DNA from: Eubacterium sp.
GTDB lineage: Bacteria; Bacillota; Clostridia; Oscillospirales; Acutalibacteraceae
NCBI GenBank assembly: GCA_029059925.1
Contig: JAIDVA010000285.1
Location: 1-6,390 of the forward strand
Length of the DNA stretch: 6,390 nucleotides
Direction: 5' to 3'
In this document: positions 1-4,362 of the stretch, one piece after another
Layout of the letters: every line of letters starts with the position of its first letter
Position numbering within the stretch: position 1 is the first letter of the stretch
Made by a program: the position numbers and the translations under genes
Notes under the pieces: model-generated
Told to the model about the DNA's origin: nothing
What the model saw: the letters and a program-made list of their open reading frames with translations, nothing else
The model's database searches: none

Positions 1-247
1 CATGTCCGGGTTTATCAACAATATTAATCTTTGTATCTTTATAATGGATAGAGGTTTTTTTTGAAAGAATGGTAATTCCGCGCTCTTTTTCAAGGTCATT
101 GGAGTCCATTACTCTTTCTGCAACCTCCTCGTTGTCACGGAAAATACCGCTCTGGTGCAGCATTTCATCAACAAGTGTTGTTTTACCATGGTCAACGTGA
201 GCTATGATTGCTATGTTTTTTATATCGTCTCTCTTACTCAACTTCAT
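1..247 (-). CDS. typA: TypA/BipA translational GTPase, N-terminal part (cut by window edge)
   Basis: Ribosome-associated GTPase of the EF-G/LepA superfamily, involved in 50S assembly and stress adaptation (family knowledge). The first 82 codons are present, read from the ATG at 247-245; the rest lies outside the window. The P-loop AHVDHGKTT is at residues 16-24 and switch I ends in ERGITI at 55-60. The stretch VMDSNDLEKERGITIL is the TypA form; LepA has a different version. The G3 motif reads DKPGH (78-82), whereas the family has DTPGH. Start choice: GAGGG at 254-250 lies only 2 bases from the ATG but 8 bases from an in-frame TTG at 241-239. The true start may therefore be that TTG, giving MSKRDDIKN, which fits the short N-terminus usual for TypA. 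It diverges from the gene at 434. Family assignment is secure; the start is uncertain by two codons. Confidence 0.93.
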   Translation of the reverse strand, partial: MKLSKRDDIKNIAIIAHVDHGKTTLVDEMLHQSGIFRDNEEVAERVMDSNDLEKERGITILSKKTSIHYKDTKINIVDKPGH

Positions 248-287
248 CACCCTCAATTAGTTCTTATTTCTAAAAATAGCCGTTTGT

Positions 288-316
288 ATTTTACCACTTA
301 GCCTTGCAATTGGCAA
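288..316 (-). promoter_or_regulatory. Sigma-A-like promoter of typA
   Basis: Read on the minus strand: -35 TTGCCA (316-311), a 17-base spacer, and -10 TAAAAT (293-288) preceded by TGG (296-294), an extended -10 of the TGn type. Transcription would begin near 281, leaving a leader of about 35-40 bases before the typA start. The -35 box and most of the spacer overlap the inverted repeat at 302-318. Box sequences and spacing are seen; activity is inferred. Confidence 0.65.
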
Positions 317-318
317 GG
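302..318. repeat. Inverted repeat overlapping the typA promoter, possible operator
   Basis: CCTTGC (302-307) and GCAAGG (313-318) are perfect 6-base complementary arms around a 5-base centre. The repeat covers part of the typA spacer and the whole -35 box, a position where a bound repressor would block RNA polymerase. It lies about 50 bases upstream of the rightward promoter. It is too weak and poorly placed to act as a terminator. An operator role is inference, and arms this short can occur by chance. Confidence 0.35.
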
Positions 319-365
319 GGTATATATTATTTTAATTTAAAGAATATAGTAAAGGCTGTCATGAC

Positions 366-394
366 TTTACAAGTTGATTGTTTTTTGATAGAAT
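366..394 (+). promoter_or_regulatory. Sigma-A-like promoter of the GH123-like gene
   Basis: -35 TTTACA (366-371), exactly 17 bases, then -10 TAGAAT (389-394) preceded by TGA (386-388), an extended -10. Each hexamer differs from consensus at one base. The predicted start near 401 gives a leader of about 33 bases carrying the ribosome site AAAGGAG (418-424), 9 bases before the ATG at 434. This promoter probably also serves the membrane-protein gene at 2093. Confidence 0.7.
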
Positions 395-433
395 GAAGAC
401 TCAATAGTTTGTTAATTAAAGGAGAATTATACC

Positions 434-2062
434 ATGGCTGATACTAGAAAAGTGATTATAGCATCCTCGCTTGATAAGATTTTCCCGGACAGCAGTGATA
501 TTTATGAGCTTGATAAGTTTTCAATGCTGAAAAATGAAAAAAAGGCATTTCAGATTGTTTTCAATGCAAAAAAAGGAGAGAAGGTTTCATTTGAAATTGA
601 GTCCGCTCTCATGGATTATATGAATTTTTCAGTTGTAAAAATGATGAAAGGCGGATATGTTGCTGCTAAAGATGCCGATGATTACTATATTAAGGGTAAT
701 CACGAGTATTATCCCGATATGCTTGTGTCCATCAAGGATAATTGCTTTATTGCCGAAAATGATGGCTATAACAGTGTGTGGGTGCAGATAAAGGGCGACA
801 GCCTTCCTGCAGGTGTTCATAATGTAAATGTAAAATCCGATAAGGGTGACTGTAGTATTGCTGTTCTTGTTATTGATGCAAGTCTGCCTGAGCAGAGCCT
901 GATTTTTACAAATTGGTTTCATACTGATTGCCTTATGAGTATTTACGGCTTTGAAGCTTTTTCGGATGAATATTGGAAAACGGTTGAGAATTTCCTGCGT
1001 CGTGCTGTGGAATACGGAATGAACTGTGTGCTTACACCTCTGTTTACTCCGCCGCTTGATACCAAGGTAGGCGGTGAACGCCCTACTGTTCAGCTCGTTG
1101 ATGTTAAGGTGACAGGTAAAAATAAATATTCCTTTGGCTTTGACAGACTTGATAAGTGGATTGAGATGTGTGACAGATGTAATATCGAATACTATGAAAT
1201 GAGTCATCTCTTTACGCAGTGGGGAGCAAAGCATGCTCCTAAAATTATTGCTGAAAAGAATGGTGTTCAAAAGAAAATTTTTGGCTGGCGGACCTTTGCG
1301 AGCGGTAAAAGATACCGTCTTTTCATTGAACAGTTTGCAAAGGCACTGACTGAATATATTGACAAAAAAGGAATACGTGAAAAGTGCTTTTTCCATGTGT
1401 CAGATGAGCCGGCACAATCTATGAAAAGAGCATATGCCAAGGCTGCCAAAATTGTCAGAGATAATTTTTCAGGTTTCAAAATTATTGATGCCTTGTCGTC
1501 ATATGGTTTTTATAAAAACGGACTTATTGAGCTGCCGATACCGGCAAATGATCATATCGAACCGTTTATCGGTAATGTGCCTGAGCTGTGGACGTATTAT
1601 TGCTGTGCACAGGGCAGTAAATTTGTGTCAAACCGTTTTTTTGCAATGCCGTCAGAAAGGAATCGTGTTCTCGGTCTCCAGCTTTACAAATTTAATGTTA
1701 AAGGCTTTTTGCACTGGGGCTATAATTTTTATTACAGTCAGTTTTCAAAAGCAGTTATTGATCCGTTTGAGGTAACGGACGCAGGCGGGAAATTCCAATC
1801 CGGAGACAGCTTTGTTGTTTACCCTGGTGAGGGAGGACAGCCTCTTGATTCACTAAGACTGCACGTATTCTATGATGCCTTTCAGGATATGCGTGCTTTG
1901 CAGCTGCTTGAAAGCAAAATAGGCTATGATAAAACACTTGCTATAGTTGAAGAAGGACTCGATAAGCCTATCAGCTTTACTGAGTATCCGCATGATGCCC
2001 ACTGGCTTACAGATGTGCGTGAACGTGTAAATCAGGCAATTGCAGTATGTAATGCGCAGTAA
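434..2062 (+). CDS. GH123/DUF4091-type glycoside hydrolase-like protein, cytoplasmic
   Basis: A 542-residue protein with no signal peptide or membrane segment. Residues about 1-150 look like an N-terminal beta-sandwich and about 155-490 like the TIM barrel of the GH123 catalytic (DUF4091) family. Signature stretches are HVSDEPA at 321-327, whose adjacent D324-E325 match the acidic pair of GH123 beta-N-acetylgalactosaminidases; ELWTYYC at 384-390; GFLHWGYNFYY at 424-434; GDSFVVYPGEGG at 457-468; and SLRLHVFYDAFQDMRAL at 473-489, the family's usual C-terminal Arg and acidic helix. In characterised members the Asp orients the substrate N-acetyl group and the Glu is the acid/base. Likely role: cleaving a terminal beta-linked N-acetylhexosamine (GalNAc in known members) from imported oligosaccharides. 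Substrate is inferred, and many DUF4091 proteins are untested. ATG 434 follows AAAGGAG with a 9-base gap. No sugar transporter is visible beside it. Confidence 0.82.
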   Translation: MADTRKVIIASSLDKIFPDSSDIYELDKFSMLKNEKKAFQIVFNAKKGEKVSFEIESALMDYMNFSVVKMMKGGYVAAKDADDYYIKGNHEYYPDMLVSIKDNCFIAENDGYNSVWVQIKGDSLPAGVHNVNVKSDKGDCSIAVLVIDASLPEQSLIFTNWFHTDCLMSIYGFEAFSDEYWKTVENFLRRAVEYGMNCVLTPLFTPPLDTKVGGERPTVQLVDVKVTGKNKYSFGFDRLDKWIEMCDRCNIEYYEMSHLFTQWGAKHAPKIIAEKNGVQKKIFGWRTFASGKRYRLFIEQFAKALTEYIDKKGIREKCFFHVSDEPAQSMKRAYAKAAKIVRDNFSGFKIIDALSSYGFYKNGLIELPIPANDHIEPFIGNVPELWTYYCCAQGSKFVSNRFFAMPSERNRVLGLQLYKFNVKGFLHWGYNFYYSQFSKAVIDPFEVTDAGGKFQSGDSFVVYPGEGGQPLDSLRLHVFYDAFQDMRALQLLESKIGYDKTLAIVEEGLDKPISFTEYPHDAHWLTDVRERVNQAIAVCNAQ

Positions 2063-2092
2063 CCGAAAAATGCATGTTTGGAGAGTTGGAGT

Positions 2093-2536
2093 ATGAAAAA
2101 GATTAAAGATTTTGCTGTTTTGCCTTTAACGCAGGTTTTAGTCGGTGTGATTGGCTTAATAATGAGTTTTACAGGCAGTTTGTCATGGTTTATAATTATA
2201 CCTATATCACTTGTTATCTATATATTGGCAGGAAAGCTTTTTTCAAAAATTGAAAGCCAAAAGACAAAGGTAATATCTGCAATTGCTGCGTTTTTGCTTG
2301 TTGCTGCAGCCTGTATTGCCATACTTATCTCAGCTGAATACAGCAACAGTGATGATTTCTATATGCTTTTGTTTATCTCTCCATTTGCTCTTCCTGCAAC
2401 ATTTTTGGCTAATTTAATAACTGATTCGCAAATTTTAACTTATTCAATTGTAACACTATTATGTTCAGCTTGTCCTGTTCTGATTACAGCATTAGCTGCC
2501 AAAGTATTTAAGCAGAATAGAATTAAGGATATTTAA
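2093..2536 (+). CDS. Small multi-pass membrane protein of unknown function
   Basis: A 147-residue hydrophobic protein that I do not recognise. Likely membrane segments are at about 8-26, 32-47, 61-80, 91-109 and 114-136. A basic loop (48-59: K48, K52, K57, K59) is probably cytoplasmic, and an acidic loop (E82, D87, D88) probably lies outside. The basic C-terminal tail fits poorly with five crossings, so one segment may be re-entrant. Start: ATG 2093 has GGAGAG (2080-2085) 7 bases upstream. An in-frame TTG at 2078 would remove that site from the leader and is disfavoured. It lies 30 bases after the GH123-like gene with no terminator or clear promoter between, so co-transcription is likely. By eye it uses TTA and ATA codons more than its neighbours. 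There are no catalytic motifs and no transporter signature. Confidence 0.75.
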   Translation: MKKIKDFAVLPLTQVLVGVIGLIMSFTGSLSWFIIIPISLVIYILAGKLFSKIESQKTKVISAIAAFLLVAAACIAILISAEYSNSDDFYMLLFISPFALPATFLANLITDSQILTYSIVTLLCSACPVLITALAAKVFKQNRIKDI

Positions 2537-2549
2537 TAATATATTGATA

Positions 2550-2578
2550 TTGCATAAAGATATAACTTGTGCTAATAT
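2550..2578 (+). promoter_or_regulatory. Candidate promoter of the flavodiiron gene
   Basis: -35 TTGCAT (2550-2555), a 17-base spacer, and -10 TAATAT (2573-2578) preceded by TGC (2570-2572), an extended -10. The start would be near 2585, giving a leader of about 25 bases with the very strong ribosome site AAGGAGG (2594-2600), 9 bases before the ATG. No terminator hairpin separates this from the membrane-protein gene, so read-through from upstream is also possible. Confidence 0.5.
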
Positions 2579-2609
2579 GTTTTGTGGAAAATTAAGGAGG
2601 ATTTATACA

Positions 2610-3764
2610 ATGAGAGTAGAAATTTCAGATAATATCAAATACATTGGTGCAAGTGTATATGACCTTGATTTATTTGAGAGTCAATACATTATTCCAAACG
2701 GAATGGCATACAATTCATACGTTATTCTTGATGATAAAATTGCAGTTATGGATACTGCCGATAAGCTTGTTGCCGATGAATGGCTTGATAATTTAAAGAC
2801 TGCACTTGACGGCAGAACCCCTGATTATCTTATTGTTCAGCATTTAGAGCCTGACCATTCAGGCAATATTAAGTCTGTTTTGGAGCTTTATCCTGAGGTT
2901 AAGCTTGTATGCTCTGCAAAGGCTAAGGCAATGCTGCCGCAGTTTGCAGATGTGAATGAAGAGCAGATTATTACCAAAAACGAGGGAGATACTCTTGAGC
3001 TTGGCAGTCACACATTGACATTTATTATGGCACCTATGGTTCACTGGCCTGAGGTTATGATGTCATATGAGAGCAGCGAAAAGGTGCTTTTTTCAGCTGA
3101 TGCGTTCGGTAAGTTCGGTGCAATTGATGCTGATGAAAAATGGACCTGTGAGGCAAGAAGATACTATTTTAATATTGTTGGTAAATATGGTGCTCCTGTA
3201 CAGACTGTTCTGAAAAAAGCAGCAGGTCTTGATATCAAAACAATCTGTCCGCTCCATGGTCCTGTTCTTACTGATACAATCCCACAGGTGCTTGACCTTT
3301 ACAACACATGGTCATCATATGAGCCTGAGGACGAGGGTGTATTTATTGCATATGCTTCGATTCACGGCAATACAGCCGAAGCTGCACATAAAATGAAAGA
3401 AATTCTTGAGGAAAAGGGCAGCCCGAGAGTTGCTATTGCAGATCTTTCAAGAGATGATATTGCTGAGTGTGTTGAGGATGCTTTCCGTCACAGTACATTG
3501 TTATGTATGGCTTCAAGCTATGATGGCGGTGTATTTGCTCCGATGGCTGATTATCTGCATCATCTTAAGAGCAAGGCTTTTCAGAACAGAAAGGTTGCAC
3601 TTGTTGAAAATGCGTCATGGGCTGCATCTGCTGCAAGAGCAATGAAGGCTGAATTTGAGCAGATGAAAAATATTACCTTTGTCGGTGACGTTGTTACAAT
3701 TAAAACAACAGTTAAGCCGGATGATATTGCAGCACTTGAAAAGCTTGCAGATGAAATTAAATAA
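2610..3764 (+). CDS. Flavodiiron protein (class A, A-type flavoprotein)
   Basis: A 384-residue cytoplasmic protein of two domains, the normal length for a class A enzyme. The N-terminal metallo-beta-lactamase-like domain (about 1-240) carries every diiron ligand: H78, E80, D82 and H83 in HLEPDHSG; H145 in VHWPE; D164 in FSADAFGKFG; H216 in CPLHGP. The flavodoxin domain (about 243-384) has the FMN phosphate loop YASIHGNT (248-255), the flavin-contact stretch SSYDGGVFAP (302-311) and the ENASWAASAA loop (333-342). Such enzymes reduce O2 to water and/or NO to N2O, protecting anaerobes, usually with electrons from rubredoxin. No fused rubredoxin or flavin reductase domain is present, and no rubredoxin gene is in the window. 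O2 versus NO preference cannot be read from the sequence. The start at 2610 follows AAGGAGG; upstream in-frame extension lacks a ribosome site. A terminator follows 14 bases after the stop. Confidence 0.95.
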   Translation: MRVEISDNIKYIGASVYDLDLFESQYIIPNGMAYNSYVILDDKIAVMDTADKLVADEWLDNLKTALDGRTPDYLIVQHLEPDHSGNIKSVLELYPEVKLVCSAKAKAMLPQFADVNEEQIITKNEGDTLELGSHTLTFIMAPMVHWPEVMMSYESSEKVLFSADAFGKFGAIDADEKWTCEARRYYFNIVGKYGAPVQTVLKKAAGLDIKTICPLHGPVLTDTIPQVLDLYNTWSSYEPEDEGVFIAYASIHGNTAEAAHKMKEILEEKGSPRVAIADLSRDDIAECVEDAFRHSTLLCMASSYDGGVFAPMADYLHHLKSKAFQNRKVALVENASWAASAARAMKAEFEQMKNITFVGDVVTIKTTVKPDDIAALEKLADEIK

Positions 3765-3778
3765 ATTTTAAAAAGATA

Positions 3779-3815
3779 AAAACAGCAGTTTTCCTTTTTT
3801 GGGGATTGCTGTTTT
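3779..3815 (+). terminator. Rho-independent terminator of the flavodiiron gene
   Basis: AAAACAGCA (3779-3787) pairs perfectly with TGCTGTTTT (3807-3815). The inner part adds C-G and G-T pairs around a T-rich loop. The stem ends in TTTT and runs into an AT-rich tract. On the opposite strand the same stem is followed by a T run, so it could work in both directions. It begins 14 bases after the flavodiiron stop codon. Confidence 0.75.
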
Positions 3816-3852
3816 ATATTATTCATTTGTTTTACTGAGGGTATTTATTTAT

Positions 3853-3881
3853 TTGACAAATTGTGATATTTATATTAATAT
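3853..3881 (+). promoter_or_regulatory. Candidate upstream promoter of the amidohydrolase-like ORF
   Basis: A perfect -35 TTGACA (3853-3858), a 17-base spacer, then -10 TAATAT (3876-3881), four of six consensus bases. The predicted start is near 3888, with a leader of about 50 bases. The surroundings are extremely AT-rich, so chance -10 matches are common; the perfect -35 is the stronger evidence. Confidence 0.5.
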
Positions 3882-3910
3882 TGCATTAAATAATAAATAA
3901 AAATTATAAT
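3881..3910 (+). promoter_or_regulatory. Candidate second (downstream) promoter of the amidohydrolase-like ORF
   Basis: TTGCAT (3881-3886), an 18-base spacer, and a perfect -10 TATAAT (3905-3910). The start would be near 3917, only about 20 bases before the ATG at 3937. It directly abuts the candidate at 3853-3881, so the two would be tandem or alternative. The ribosome site CGGAGA (3925-3930) lies downstream of both. Confidence 0.35.
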
Positions 3911-3936
3911 ATATTTAATACACTCGGAGATATTTT

Positions 3937-4263
3937 ATGACAGTTGTTTTTACAAATGCCCGTTTTATATCCCTTAATGAGGGCAATGATATATATTCAG
4001 TTATGGTTGTACATGGCAAGGAGATTGTTTATCTCGGCTATAATACACCAATGTGCTATGATGATGAAAAGGTAATAGATTTAAAAGGCGGATATGTTCT
4101 TCCGCTTATTAACGATAAGGTTTATTATGACACCTCTCACGCTGAATGTGAGGTGCTTGAAGAGGGGGCACAGGCAGATTTTTTAGTTATTGATAAAAAT
4201 GTGCTTGCAGATGATAAACTGCAGATTTTAGAGGTTTATGTAAAAGGTAAAAAGAAGGTCTGA
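3937..4263 (+). CDS. Barrel-less amidohydrolase (YtcJ-like) remnant or mini-protein
   Basis: A 108-residue protein made of the two ends of a YtcJ/Amidohydro_3-type amidohydrolase with the middle missing. Residues 1-58 match the N-terminal strands: TNARFISLNEG, then KEIVYLG, then VIDLKGGYVLP (46-56), where intact enzymes continue as LPGFID with the HxH metal motif. Residues about 66-108 match the C-terminal strands, with AECEVLEEGAQADFLVIDKN (69-88) and the closing EVYVKGKKKV. In intact enzymes these ends pack as the small beta-sandwich beside the TIM barrel. Roughly 400 residues, including all metal ligands, are absent, so hydrolase activity is not expected. The frame is intact, with CGGAGA 6 bases before the ATG, promoter-like sequences upstream and a hairpin downstream. 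It is either a recent in-frame deletion relic or a retained structural or binding domain; these cannot be separated here. Confidence 0.7.
   Translation: MTVVFTNARFISLNEGNDIYSVMVVHGKEIVYLGYNTPMCYDDEKVIDLKGGYVLPLINDKVYYDTSHAECEVLEEGAQADFLVIDKNVLADDKLQILEVYVKGKKKV
4131..4155. repeat. Inverted repeat at the junction of the two amidohydrolase halves
   Basis: CACCTCTCA (4131-4139) and TGTGAGGTG (4147-4155) form 9-base arms with one internal mismatch around a 7-base loop. It covers codons 65-73, exactly where the N-terminal and C-terminal amidohydrolase segments meet. It could be a relic or driver of the deletion, or chance within coding sequence. Confidence 0.4.
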
Positions 4264-4292
4264 TGGAATGGCCAAGTTATAATGATTTTGTG

Positions 4293-4322
4293 AGAATGTA
4301 TTTTTATGTTAAAATACATTCT
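4293..4322 (+). terminator. Perfect 12-bp hairpin, probable terminator
   Basis: AGAATGTATTTT (4293-4304) and AAAATACATTCT (4311-4322) are perfectly complementary with a 6-base loop. The hairpin starts 29 bases after the amidohydrolase-like stop and is followed by TTGTATTTAT, an imperfect T tract. The AT-rich stem and weak tail make it a modest terminator. Its position 40 bases before the transglutaminase-like start also allows a role as an operator or 5' leader hairpin for that gene. No convincing promoter for the downstream gene was found between 4264 and 4362, so partial read-through is possible. Confidence 0.6.
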
Positions 4323-4362
4323 TTGTATTTATGCGATATATAAATTTTGGAGGAATGTTGTT

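Noticed and set aside
629..1396. Minus-strand 255-codon open frame opposite the GH123-like gene
   Set aside because: Composition is unlike a real protein, no family features are seen, and it is fully antisense to a gene with clear domain signatures.
2078..2092. TTG start for the membrane protein
   Set aside because: The best ribosome site (2080-2085) would fall inside the coding sequence; ATG 2093 has proper spacing and starts with MKKIK.
2544..2609. 22-codon N-terminal extension of the flavodiiron protein
   Set aside because: No ribosome site precedes it, it overlaps the candidate promoter, and AAGGAGG at 2594-2600 points to the ATG at 2610, which gives the family's normal N-terminus.
648..4101. 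A 15-base match, AAAGGCGGATATGTT, in both the GH123-like gene and the amidohydrolase-like ORF
   Set aside because: Both copies simply encode KGGYV with shared codon preference, and the flanks are unrelated, so it is coincidence and not a dispersed repeat.
4278..4283. TATAAT as a promoter -10 for the secreted protein gene
   Set aside because: The region 16-18 bases upstream has no -35-like sequence and there is no TGn extension; chance matches are common in such AT-rich DNA.
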